A stretch of 64,000 nt of DNA from Locusta migratoria (Eukaryota > Arthropoda > Insecta > Orthoptera > Acrididae): positions 343,760,168-343,824,167 of the forward strand of contig CM048744.1 of the NCBI GenBank assembly GCA_026315105.1, written 5' to 3'. A model generated the notes under the pieces. It was not told the origin of the DNA, ran no database searches, and was given only the letters and a program-made list of their open reading frames with translations. A program made the translations under genes and the position numbers. Positions 48,208-58,935 of this stretch are shown one piece after another; within the stretch, counting starts at the first letter, position 1; every line of letters begins with the position of its first letter.

Positions 48208-48399
48208 CAGTATAGTGCTCGTAGTGATGTTGGACATGAGTCACTTAATTTTTTGTTAAGTCCTCTTTAAAACCCCAAATTTTTTTAAAATTTTCACTCT
48301 GAAATACCTGGATGAGCGTTACCCTCTTATATTGATGTGAATAAAACAGAAAAAATGGGTTGCCGCATGTCTAGATACCTATCGTGATAAAAGGGCGGT

Positions 48400-49450
48400 G
48401 TATCGGAAGAGCTGTTTGTCGTCCGCTGCAGATCGCTCTACATGTCCGACGAGATGCCACCTCACGGGAAAGGAGTATCGCAGTATCGCAGTAGACCAAG
48501 ACGCAGCACGTCGCTGACGTCATGAAGCTTCTGCTCATCTTGTTCGGCAACTTGGTGGACAGCGACTCGCTGAAGAGAAAGACAACCCCGGAACAATGCT
48601 TCAAGTGCCAGAAGCTTGGCCATGTGGCCAAATACTGTCGATACCAAGTAGCTTGTTTCAAGTGCGTGCAGTCGCATAACAACAGCGACTGCAACAAGCC
48701 GAAAGGGACCGTTCCAAAAATGCGTCAACTGCGGTGGCGCCAACTACAAGCGCTCCAAGTATATCGTCTGGTGGATTTCTGCAGCGCAGAAGAGGAAACG
48801 CTGTGCTCGCAAATCCACACCTGGAAGCGCAGAATTGGCGCAACCGCCGATTGCGCAACCAGACGTGCGGAACAGAGCGAGCACAGCAACTGACGTCACC
48901 GCCGCCCTACATGCTGCCATTAATGCAGAAAGGATGGCTTCCAAACAAGGAAGTCCTCAAGCAAGTGCTCCAACACCTAAAGGAGGAGTTGAAGTTGCTA
49001 CGCTCCACACAGAAGAGGAACACTCAAGACAGCAGCACTCAGATACCCACCTGCAGAAGAGCTGGAAGCCATGGAGGTATCCACAGAAGGACATCCTGCA
49101 TTCACCCAAGAAGAGGAAGAGGATGCTGCATCTCCACCATACATGTCGCCTCAAACCGAGGGCGAAGATCCAGCTTAATCTAGACGCTGGTGAATTCTAA
49201 GAAGAACATCCTGTCAGGACTCCCAGAAGTTGGACACAACGATAATTCGGAAAACCTCACACCATATCCCTTCACCCCTCACCACATACGAAAACCATCT
49301 TCTCACAGATCAATAGATCCTGGACTTTTACAGCCTCTGTTGCACATCATTCCTAAGGAAGATGTACTATGTATCAATTCCCTCCCCCTCCTCACTCCGA
49401 CTGGCTGCACATCCTCCGTGTTGCAGCTCACGAAGAGAGCTGATCGGAGA
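48400..49450 (+). pseudogene. LINE ORF1 (gag-like, CCHC zinc knuckles) fragment
   Basis: The + strand reads PEQCFKCQKLGHVAKYC and then CFKCVQSHNNSDC, two CCHC-type knuckles. After a frame change a third CVNCGGAN follows. Such knuckle triplets end the ORF1 nucleocapsid-like proteins of Jockey/R1-group LINEs. Downstream, Gln/Pro/Lys-rich low-complexity frames continue to about 49450. No endonuclease or RT follows, so only ORF1 is left. Upstream (48370-48500), coding resemblance is weak. Confidence 0.65.
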
Positions 49451-49551
49451 GAAGAATAAATCATCCAATGGAGACCACACCAAACAGCAATCAAGGAGGC
49501 AGAAGAAATAACCTAACACCACCATCTAACACACAAGACCCCAAAGGGACG

Positions 49552-49587
49552 TACGCGCACGCGCGCGCGCACGCACGCACGCACGCA
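49552..49587. repeat. Alternating purine-pyrimidine run (CG/CA)
   Basis: GCGCACGCGCGCGC followed by CACG units. The alternating pattern could favour Z-DNA. Confidence 0.85.
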
Positions 49588-49659
49588 AATTCAGCTACCA
49601 AAGGTGGTAGTACTTCATGCAAACAGGAAAATAAAAAATAAATAAAAAGCTACCAATAC

Positions 49660-49762
49660 AATTCTTCCGGCCTTCATCAGGGTCTGTGTCGCCTGCAACA
49701 GTGGCCGAAACGTCGGTAGAGTTTCTAAATTGACGACGCAGTATCATACCCGGAAGAATTTT
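49660..49762. repeat. Small foldback with hammerhead-like boxes
   Basis: CAATTCTTCCGG (about 49659) and CCCGGAAGAATT (about 49749) form inverted ends. Between them are CTGATGAAGGCC on the minus strand (about 49685) and GGCCGAAACGTCGG on the plus strand (about 49703). These boxes resemble those at 31.5 kb, but no complete core is present. Confidence 0.4.
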
Positions 49763-49764
49763 AT

Positions 49765-50770
49765 TGATAGTGACAACAGCCGCGGAAGCCTACGTTTGCA
49801 AATAAAAAAGCTGTTTGTACACAGATAATGTAGAAAGGATTCCGACGTGGATGTGGTGGCACGACGGCGAGTAACAATTTCAACGCTGAATGGTAGACGC
49901 GTGGGCCATTGCATTTCGGAAATAAAAGAATAAATAAGAAAGAGGAATTCGCTACATGATAGAAATTTTTCTAACAAGTCAGCGGGGTGGAGGTGGGTTC
50001 TCTTTAAAATTAAACAAAAATGCAAATATTAGGTACAAAAAAGATGCTAAAATAAATTGTTTAGCTTTATTGACTATGTAAAGTGACTACAAATAAAACT
50101 GTTGCGAAAGCTCAAAGACAAATTTATTAAAGAATTAAAAAATAAACCCACATTGGCGTTTTTACGACCCACTTTTGCAAATATTTAGGACATAAATATA
50201 GATATTTAATATAAAATTGAACAGTACAAATATTAAATGAAGAAATATTGGCCGAAAAATTTTTTTGCTTTTATGGTAACAAATCGATTTCAGTTACATT
50301 GCAACCATTTTCAGATGGAGATGCTAAATTAAAATAATTATACAAAATCAAAGCTATATCTAAGTACCATTTCTAATGAGCACGAATGTTAAGAGTGGGT
50401 TTTACATACCAGAAATTTACAACAGATGTTACATGAAACTAACATTTACGTATTCCATGATACGATATCAAAAATTTACAGTATAATCAATTTGTGTGTC
50501 AGGTGTAGACAAATTGTGCCAGCTGCTAACAAAAGCTATGCTGCTGGACCCTGTAATAGACGCCACTAGGCGTGCCCTCACTGCGTCAAAAGCTTAGACC
50601 GATTATGCTTAACAAAGGAGAAAATACAAAATTGTCATATTAAACAAGAAATAACATGCAAAACAAAATTCTTTTATTTAGATATACAGTAGCTGGCTCA
50701 ATTTGATCTACACCTGACACAGAAATTGATTATACTGCTATATTTTGACATTGTATTAACACGTTATATA
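49765..50770. other. Unassigned AT-rich part of intron 1
   Basis: No element recognised. Confidence 0.35.
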
Positions 50771-50772
50771 TG

Positions 50773-51854
50773 CAGTGGCGCCGCAACGGAGGTAGGTAGA
50801 CTAACGGGACTGAAGCCCCCCCCCCCCCAGAACCCCCCGAATTTTAATATTATGATATATTGTTTTCCTTTTTTATTTTTTAAACAAGTCGGCACAGGAA
50901 ATTAGAAATAGTACACATGTAATAAACCACAAAATAAGTAATTTGTCAAGTACAAGTGAACGTGACAGTGAGTCGCCAACGTGATGCCGCCACTGAGAAC
51001 GTGTGCTGCTGTTACTGTGAGCGGTTTTAATGCCGCCGCGACCAGCTTTGATGCTGTCGCTATTGTTACTGCTATGCTGAAGTTACGAGCCGCTGCTTAG
51101 CAGATCAGGGGCACCACCGAGTGGAATCTTATTATCAATAATAGTGTTGATTTAGTTCAATTTTCACACACGGAGTCTCATGTTAATTAAACTGTAAAGA
51201 CATTTCTCTTTGGCTGGTAACATAGAAGCTGCTTAATTATTTTACGAGCTGATCATACACACTCCATTTCCACCATGTTGCTCCTTTTCCACTTTCAAAT
51301 TAATGCGAGCCTACTCATTTTAAAATTATATATTTTCACGACGTTACAGCGTTCAATGAATGAAACATCGCAGTTTTAGATCAGTTACGGTTTCACTGTA
51401 CTAGGTTTAGATGGAATACCAAAGTGCGGCGAATGAAAATTTGTGCCCGGCCGGGATTCGGACCGGGGATCTCCTACTTAGTAGGCAGACGCGTTGACCA
51501 CACCCCAACCGAGGACACAGTGACCAGCCCGACTGCAGAGGACTCTTCCCTGCACGTCTCCCGCCACACCCAAATCTCCATTCGCCACGCTGTCTCTTTC
51601 CTATACCACAGCCTAAGAAGGAGAGCCCGGGTTCGAATCCCGGCCGGGCACAAATTTTCAGTCGCCGCACTTTGATATTCCATCTAAACCTAGTACAGTG
51701 AAGACATAACTGATGGCAAATTGCGATTTATTTCATTGATTTTATGATTGGTTAAATTATAAAAAGTGTAGACTAACTTTTAGATTAATAAATTCATAGG
51801 CTATTTTTTAAAAATTAGCCCCCCCTCCCGAACCGAATCCTGGTTGCTCCACTG
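50773..51854. mobile_element. Possible hAT-like element with C-rich ends
   Basis: It starts CAGTGGCGCCGCAAC and ends GGTTGCTCCACTG, an imperfect inverted repeat. C-rich tracts sit inside both ends, as in the MITE at 36337. Flanks are both TATA-rich but do not form a clear 8-bp duplication. It contains the foldback at 51380-51714. Confidence 0.4.
51380..51714. repeat. Foldback with tRNA-like sequences in both arms
   Basis: Arms of about 84 bp (51380-51463 and 51630-51714) are about 90% identical in inverted orientation. Both carry a tRNA 3' half: GGTTCGAATCCCGGCCGGGC on the right, and its complement on the left with one change in the B-box. The loop is about 165 bp. Confidence 0.85.
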
Positions 51855-51974
51855 GATATATAACTTTTACATAACATCTCTTGTGAATTTGTGGTATGTA
51901 GAAACCACTTTTAACGTTCGTTCTCATTAATAAATGGTACTTACTTTGATATAACTTTGATTTTGTATATTTCT

Positions 51975-52269
51975 CCGTAGCATAGTGGTAGAGTGCCAGA
52001 TTACAAATCCAGAGGTCGCGGGTTCGATTCCCGCCGGGTCCTAAGATTTTTATCTGTCACTTTCCACTTCTTTCATTTCTGGCAGTACTGCTCATGTGAA
52101 AAATACCGAGTAGCACCGTGGTTCGGAACCCACGTTAAACTGTAGATACCCCTATAACTGGCTGGGTAAGTCAGTTCGAAGGCCGGAGGAAGGCAACGGC
52201 ATACCACCTCCAAACAGGACCATGCCCGTGTGGTGTTCAATCTTGGGATTGTGGACTGATTTACCTTTT
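51975..52269 (+). repeat. Intact tRNA-derived SINE with 14-bp target duplication
   Basis: The head has an A-box region (TAGCATAGTGGTAGAGT) and B-box (GGTTCGATTCC, 52021). The body has a conserved-core-like segment GGAGGAAGGCAACGGC, then ACCACCTCC and a T-rich end. Exact duplications TTTTGTATATTTCT lie at 51961-51974 and 52270-52283. It has no matching acceptor stem, so it is not a tRNA gene. Confidence 0.9.
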
Positions 52270-52289
52270 TTTTGTATATTTCTTTATTT

Positions 52290-53370
52290 TGAATTACCAT
52301 TTGCTCTGAAGATAGTTACTAACAAGGAAAGTACTTAGGCTCGAACAAACACATACAACAAAATCGTATGCGAGATAATGTAAAGATCCCTTATTGCACT
52401 AATGATACTCCCACATCTGCAAAATTCTGCAGTCGTCCGTTAGAGGCCTCTGCGTGTGTCTTGCCGCATTGCACTTTGAACTGTCGGTTCGCCAGTAGGG
52501 ACGGTGCAGTGTGCCTCCGAAGTTGCGTTTTGTGACGTTATTTGTGTGGTGAGACGTCAGATGGGGCGGTGATTGCTAATCAATCCTGCTAATGTATTGC
52601 GATTAGCTGAGATGAAGTTACGAAGAAACCTCCTTCGTGAAGATGGTATTCGTGTAGAAGATGAATCACTTGCATGCTTTCTCGTATCTGTTATGGCACA
52701 GAAATATGAGCATAAGCTAGATACTGTTGTAATACTAACACATAATGATGATAATAGGGATGATAATGACGAACTCATTGCTAGCGATAGTGCTACGGTA
52801 AGTGCGGGACGAGGCGATGGAAGCAGTGGCAGCGAATACCAACAGTCTTTCGGAAAGAACTATCATCACGGCTTTTGATGACAATACGCTAGAGAACATG
52901 TACGACTATTATTATAGTTAAGATATCGGCATTACGTATGGCGTCTGCAATTACATCTACAGTGCATGATTGCAGAGTTTTGCAGAAAAGCGACACCCGC
53001 CAGCACATTGAGGTGTACGTAGAGATCCTGTAACCAAACGTTCATACATATATGTTTGTTCCAGCCCATGAACTTTCCTTTTAAGTAACAAATCGATTTG
53101 TGAGAATACAAAAGATTTTTATATCCAATGCAGCCCCATTTAATATTTGCAATATTTCATTTTGTGGCCGTGGAGCACGTCATTTCTTGTAATTTAATGG
53201 AACATTAAGAAAATTAAATATATTAAAATATATCATCTTTTATATGATTAATTTGGTATAATTTTTGTCCAAAATATGTGCAAAAATCATAAAGTACAAG
53301 AAAAGCTAACGTGGGCCGTGAGATTTGCTGCCTGCCTGGGAGTACTACTGGGCAGTTATCGGGCAGAAAC
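52290..53370. other. Unassigned 5' end of intron 1
   Basis: An open + frame at 52573-52878 (acidic Asp/Asn-rich segment) starts without a good ATG and has no known motif. No element ends are seen. Confidence 0.3.
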
Positions 53371-53374
53371 GCAC

Positions 53375-53554
53375 CTCGATGCGAGAGTTGAGGTGCTGCG
53401 GCACTTCGAGCAGATTCTTGAACCTGCAGTCGGCGCCCAGCATGCCCTGCGCGCGGTCCACCATGCAGGTGCGGCGCGTGTCTGGCAGCTCGAAGGCCGA
53501 GCAGCAGCAGCACAGCGCCGCCGCCACCACCCACCAGCAGCAGCGCCACCTCAT
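53375..53554 (-). CDS. LRR transmembrane protein, exon 1 (signal peptide and LRRNT)
   Basis: First coding exon, 60 codons from ATG at 53554 to GAG at 53375, followed by donor GTGCGT. The start MRWRCCWWVVAAALCCCCSA is a good signal peptide. FELPDTRRTC and ADCRFKNLLEVPQHLNS follow, a short N-terminal cap with Cys 30 and Cys 43. The exon ends in phase 0 and joins exon 2 to give NSRIE-ILDVSENRI, a clean first LRR. A pyrimidine-poor GTTGCAG directly precedes the ATG, so a 5' UTR intron is possible. The finished protein is 343 residues: 60 + 187 + 1 split + 95. Intron 1 is 9.2 kb. Confidence 0.88.
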
Positions 53555-53817
53555 CTGCAACACCAGCACACCAGCTCAACCACTTGTCACCTAAAACGAG
53601 GGTAGAGTAGGTTAGCTGCTTGGAAAGCCATTAGTAGTTATGGAGATGAATTTAAAAAACCTCTTCACAAACTTATCAAAGACTACCGTCATCTAATAGA
53701 GTAGCCAATACTGTAAAAAATGCAAATTATGTTTTTTTTCATTCAAACCAGCATTATTTTATAGAATATAGAACACTAGCTGAAAACTCTGCGATGCCCG
53801 CCATTTTTCAGGGCTGG
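53555..53817. promoter_or_regulatory. Upstream region of the LRR gene
   Basis: The interval between the LRR start codon and the LINE copy holds the 5' UTR and possibly the proximal promoter. I see no clear TATA box or initiator. If a 5' UTR intron exists, the promoter lies further right. Confidence 0.3.
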
Positions 53818-55073
53818 GGGTTGCAAAATTTTAACACGAATTATCTATAGGAGAATGGAAAAGCTGGTAGAAGCTGACTTCGGGGAAGATCAATTTGGAT
53901 TCAGGAGGAACATAGGAACCCGGGAGGCAATACTCACTTTACGTCTTATCTTAGAAGATAGATTAAGGAAAGGCAAACCTACATTTTTAGCTTTTGTAGA
54001 TTTGGAAAAAGCATTTGACAATGTTGACTGGAATATACTCTTTCAAATTCTGAAGTCAGCAGGGGTAAAATACAGGGAAAGGAGAGTTATTTACAACTTG
54101 TAAAAAGCCAGACCGCAGTTATTAGACTCGAAGGGCATGAAAGGGAGGCATCAGTTGGGAAGGGAGTAAGACAGGGTTGTAGCTTTTCTCCGATGTTATT
54201 CAATTTGTACATCGAGCAGGCGGTAAAGGAAAGCAAGGAAAAATTTGGAATAGGGATTAAAGTTCAGGGGGAAGAAATAAAAACATTGCGTTTTGCTGAT
54301 GACATTGTAATTCTGTCAGAGGCAGCAAAGGACCTGGAAGAGCAGTTGAATGGAATGGACAGTGTGTTGAAGAGAGCGTATAAAATGAACATTAACAAGA
54401 GCAAAACAAAAATAATGGAATGCGGTCTTAGAAAATCAGGCGATACTAAAGGAATTAGATTAGGTAACGAAACAATGAAGGTGGTAGATGAGTTTTGTTA
54501 CTTGGGTAGTAAAATAACATGCGATGGTCGCAGTACAGAGGATATAAAATGCAGAATGGCAATGGGAAGAAAAGCATTTTTGAAAAAGAGAAATTTGCTA
54601 ACATCGAATATTAATTTAAGTGTAAGGAAGTCTTTCCTGAAGGCATTTGTGTGGAGTGTTGCCTTGTATGGGAGTGAAACGTGGACGATAAGCAGTGCGG
54701 ACAGGAAGAGAATAGAGGCTTTTGAAATGTGGTGCTACAGAAGAATGCTGAAGATTAAGTGGGTAGATCACATAACTAATGAAGAGGTACTGAACAGAAT
54801 TGGTGAGAAAAGGAATTTTTGGCATACCCTGACTAAAAGAAGGGATCGCTTGGTAGGACACATTCTTAGACATCGGGGAATCGTAAATTTAGCATTGGAG
54901 GGAAGTGTGTGGGGCAAAAATCGCAGAGGGAGACCAAGAGACGCGTATAGTAAACAGATTCAAATGGATGTCGGTTGCCGTTCTTATGAGGAGATGAAAA
55001 GGCTTGCTCAGGATAGAGTAGGGTGGAGAGCTGCATCAAACCAGTCTCCGGACTGAAGACCATAACAACAACA
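53818..55073 (+). pseudogene. LINE reverse transcriptase, broken copy 2, with intact 3' end
   Basis: 5'-truncated copy of the family at 10620. It begins in the RT (GGTTGCAAAATTTTAAC), contains EDQFGFRRN, FVDLEKAFDNVDW, GVRQGC and FADDIVILSE, and runs to the natural C-terminus and 3' end (GACTGAAGACCATAACAACA). A lost base near 54103 creates a stop; after that a 287-codon frame is open to 55056. It is closer to intact than copy 1 and lacks that copy's stop and extra A. Confidence 0.87.
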
Positions 55074-55184
55074 TGTGTATAAAATCTCTTGGGAATACAA
55101 TTAGCAGTAAAGAAGTAATAGATTAAAACTTGGTGCGTGATGGGGCGGTTTTTAATGACAGTTACTGTTTATGTGCCCATATCT

Positions 55185-55560
55185 CATGAACTACATGTCG
55201 TACTGTTATACAATTTATAAGGTACATTTAACTATATGGGTGTATACTGTCAGTAAAATTTCCTGCGGCTACAATTTGTAGTGTAGAAATTAAAAATTGT
55301 AACGTCATACTGAATGCCGTAGTTTTAGTCCATGAACAGCGGAACGTTATTATTATTGTGCTGAAAACTCTTGAACGACGTGTCGTACTGTGACAATTTA
55401 GAAGGTACATTCAACTGTATGTGTGTACACTGTCTATAAAATTTCCTGTCGCTACCATTTATAGTGTTCAAATTATAAATTGTAGCGTCATACCGAATGT
55501 TGTAGTTTTACTTCCGTAAAATGCAGGAACGTAGTAAGCGAGAAACTTTTTTCCTTTCAT
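55185..55560. repeat. Degenerate tandem repeat, about 182-bp period
   Basis: AAGGTACATTTAACTATATG (55217) recurs as AAGGTACATTCAACTGTATG (55399), with the following 150 bases also parallel (ATTTCCTG, AACGTCATAC, TGTAGTTTTA). Confidence 0.7.
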
Positions 55561-56155
55561 GATTTTGCTATGGTTGTCAGTGCGAAAAAGTTTAATAAAG
55601 ATTTGAAATTGTGTTTAAAGTTTGTTGCAAGTCGCTAAGTACTGTCATTCTCATTCAGTGTATTTCGAAAGTCTCACCGTTTTGTAAGGCAGTTTTTGTG
55701 ATTTCTATTGAACCATGTGCCGTATGATTCGTAACCATGCAGCAATTGTTACCTCACGGTAAGGAATGTGTGTACCAAATTTGGTTGAAATCGGTCCACT
55801 GGTTTAGGAGAAAATGAGCAGCATTGTTGCAAAATGCAGAGGTTTTTCGTGCATCTCATTGTTTATCACGACATATCTCCTAAACTATATATCGTACGTG
55901 ATTCTTACACTTTCGGCGACCGTCCTCATGGATTGAAGCTTACGTGTACAAAATTTCATAAAGATTGGAACAAAACTGTAGATTTCTATGCAACACGTAC
56001 AAATATACGGACACACTGCTTTATATATTAGATTATTTGTAGCTAATGTAGTTACTGGGCATGAAAGACTTTCACAGTTCGACCCCGAGATTACATCGCA
56101 CCATATTCCTGTAACAGGCCATACATAGCATAGTACGTGTATATTTGGACAATAA
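55561..56155. repeat. Continuation of an unclassified dispersed repeat
   Basis: Phrases such as CTCATTGTTTATCACGACATATC and AAATTTCATAAAGATTGG recall the 19978-20740 repeat. No coding sequence. Confidence 0.3.
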
Positions 56156-56159
56156 AGCT

Positions 56160-57480
56160 TAGTTTGGTCTACACATGAAGATCACGTGAAGTCGGAAGTA
56201 GCAACTGCTGAGTGCTACTTTCGTGCTATGTATGGTATGGATCGTCCTTGACGCAGTTTTAGACAGTGGCATGAATAATGCCAGGAAACCGGTTGTTTGT
56301 GAAGGCAAATCGCCGAGTGTTCCAATGTCTGTGGCAGACACTGAACGCATCAAACCAACAAAAGATCGAAGGATGTCTATCTCCGAGCAGTCGACGCGTC
56401 ATTCTCAACAACATATAGGTCTGTACGTCCACCAATACTTACTCCTGCCCACAGCATTCGTCCACCACCAGGACATAAGCAGGATTGTTTTGAGTTCCAC
56501 GTCCCACATGAGGGAACGACGATTGCCTGGCTGAACAGATCTTGACACCTATGAACAAAACCTGGCGCCATTTGTTACGACTCTAGTACTGAGCTCCTCC
56601 ACCCAGTTGCTGTGGGCTAAACTGGTGTCGTGGTTTTAATGGGACACACAATAAGCTTAGAGGCCACATTCCCGGAGGAGATTTCAGATTGTGAGTTAAT
56701 GCTGCGCGTTCTTTTACTGCCTGGAAGGTGCGTTGCAGCTGAGTTGTGTTTAGCCCTTTATCTCGATGGGAAGTTAACCGGAGGTAACCGTCATCTCTTG
56801 CTGTTACCCGTGGACGACCTTTGCCTTCCCAACGTTTCCTGTTTGACATTGCGTCCAGGTCCTAGAGATTACACTTTGGAACACTCCAATAGCTGCAGAC
56901 ACCTCCTTATGTGTCTGTCCCGCTTCCAACCTTCCTACAGCTCTCCATGACATAGCTTGAGGTAAGTCACGTTGTTACATTGCACTGTCTGCTCACTACA
57001 CTATCTGAACCCAACAGCTTCTGTAACTAGTATCGGAGAGTAAACAAGTCAACACCAACACCCTCTGAAGCAACTTTCTGTTGTTACCACTACCTCGGTT
57101 GCTACGTTGTCTTAATTCCGACAGAGACACTGGACTAGTATTCGGAAGGATGGTGGTTCAAATCCATCTCCGGCCATCCAGATTTAGGTTTTCCGTGATT
57201 TCCCTAAATCACTCCAGGCAAATGCCGGGATGGTTCCTTTCAAAGGGCACGGCCGATTTCCTTCCCCCATCCTTCCCTAAATATCCGAGTGTGAGCTCCG
57301 TCTCTAATGACCACGCTGTCGACGGGACGTTAAACCCTAAGATACCATTCCATTCAACTCCGACAGAAAGACATGGAACCATATTCATTCTGCCGTTGAC
57401 AATTCAGAACCTAGAGATCACAACTGAACCTCTAATTGTTTTGACCAGTGTACTATTTTTAATGTTTACACGCTGATTCT
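56160..57480 (-). pseudogene. Tc1-type transposase copy 2, broken, with SINE inserted
   Basis: Paralogue of 46640-47880. The minus strand has RMLWAGVSIGGRTDLYVVEN (about 56430-56490) and N-terminal pieces near 56960. It is more decayed than copy 1. The SINE at 57126-57358 splits its right part, and TTGTTTTGACCAGTGT beyond the SINE matches copy 1. Confidence 0.65.
57126..57358 (+). repeat. SINE (family D) with 9-bp target duplication
   Basis: Body with GGTTTTCCGTGATTTCCCTA, then GGATGGTTCCTTTCAAAGG and a GACGGGACGTTAAACCC end. It is flanked by TCCGACAGA at 57117-57125 and 57359-57367. The equivalent empty site is in Tc1 copy 1 near 47745. Confidence 0.87.
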
Positions 57481-57484
57481 TCCA

Positions 57485-58670
57485 AAGAATGAAGCTGACG
57501 TACATACTGTGTATATATTATGGATGTTTTGCAGTACGACGCGCTTGTTTTGTCAGCGTGTGTCGCAGTGCAAGCATACGCCGTAACTTAAGCTAACCAG
57601 TATTTGAGAAAGATATTCGCGAAATCGGGCGTCAAATAGATGAACACAAATTGTCACCTCGGGACGTTGCGAGGACGTAGCTGCCTCCTCCCAGTGCCTG
57701 CTATCGCTGCCGTACTTTGTCTATTTCTAGCTACTTTTATTAAAAGTGAAACTGCTTGCAACGTCCTTGTCAAATTTGTGATACATATTCCAGAAGGCTG
57801 GGCAGCCACCCTATGGGCACTTAGCTGTGCATGGAAAGGTCGCCAAGGCATTCTCGTGACACAGCCCTTCGTGGTTGGCCTCCAAGAAGCCGTAACCTCC
57901 TCCTACGTTTTTGCTCTAGGGGTACGTTGAAGATATGGAGTTTCAACCGTATCTACCAGCCAACATTGGGGAACTAAAAGATATATCTACAGCTAGCTGA
58001 AGTGTTGCGCCTGAGATGTTACAGAGACTGTTGAAAGCGTTCGAATATCAGGTTGATGTCATTCGAGTATCTGGATGGGGTTATATTTAACATTTATGAT
58101 TTTTTTACGAATAAAACTCCCTTAGTTAACATTTTATATTTCATAGGACCCGAAGCATGGTAAAGCTCAGCAAGTGACATAATAATAAACCAAAACGCTG
58201 CTGTTTATTCATCTTTTTTTTGTGGGTGCGCGATATTTCCTGTATTATCCAAAATGAATGAGGTATCATTTTAAAGGTTTCGTTCTCCACAAAAGACGAA
58301 AAATACACGGAATAAAGTTATAGTTTTCAGAAAGAACTTTATTTTGAGGAAAAATGTTCGATCTAAGTTGATACCCAGCGAATAATCATAAATGGGATAT
58401 GTATTTACGGTTGCTTCCATCTGCCACCGATTCGGTTATCAACTTACTTTGCGCGGCCGATATAAGAGCAATGTAGAAGGAGCCATCTATTGGCAATCTG
58501 TTTAATATGAACGACAGCTCTTGCAGTTGTTTAGGTTGTTTACGCAAGCTTAGTTTATCAGAAGACTTCTGTTTCACACGTCGATGCATAACATATGTTG
58601 GAATTGTTCACTTCAAGCAAGCGTTGTGTACTGCATGCATGACCTGAATTACATTTTTTTAACAATTTTT
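57485..58670. other. Unassigned region
   Basis: Nothing recognised; one 96-codon frame (57640-57930) has a hydrophobic stretch but no family signature. Confidence 0.3.
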
Positions 58671-58671
58671 T

Positions 58672-58850
58672 AATCTATGGAATTCAACTGTTTGGTTAGT
58701 TGTCCGTAGCTTACGAACTACTTAAACTAACGTAAACGAACCTAAGGACAACACAAACACCCATGTTCGAGGGGGACTAACCCCAGACGGCGAACAGCCT
58801 CTCGCACCGCAGCACGGCGCCCGAGTGCGCATGGCTAATCCGCCGCGGCT
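58672..58850 (-). repeat. tRNA-derived SINE (family B), diverged
   Basis: Reverse orientation, from GGAATTCAACTGTTTGG through CTTAAACTAACGTAAACG to CGCCGCGGCT. No clear target duplication. Confidence 0.75.
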
Positions 58851-58935
58851 ACCTAAATATTGATCATCATCACAGGTAAGTGACTGATCAGGAGAGAGTG
58901 CGAATTATGCGCACGGGTCAACTAGTATTATATAT

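Larger units (their letters stand above)
43656..53374 (-). other. Intron 1 of the LRR gene (plus exon 2 at its left end)
   Basis: The 9.2 kb between exons 1 and 2 (44217-53374) carries a LINE RNase H fragment, a Tc1 copy, a SINE, a LINE gag fragment, a foldback and an intact SINE. I found no further LRR-like exon inside it, and the exon 1/exon 2 phases already fit directly. Confidence 0.7.

Noticed and set aside
50773..51854. Calling this a definite hAT element
   Set aside because: The ends are only imperfectly inverted and the flanks do not give a clear 8-bp duplication, so it is listed as possible only.
51975..52045. Possible tRNA gene
   Set aside because: A- and B-boxes are present, but the 5' end cannot pair with the acceptor end, and a SINE body with exact 14-bp duplications follows.
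53223..53579. 118-codon alternative minus-strand frame over LRR exon 1
   Set aside because: A shadow frame of the signal-peptide exon; the other frame joins exon 2 in phase.
57640..57930. 96-codon frame with a signal-peptide-like start
   Set aside because: No family motif and no conserved neighbours; the hydrophobic stretch alone is weak evidence.
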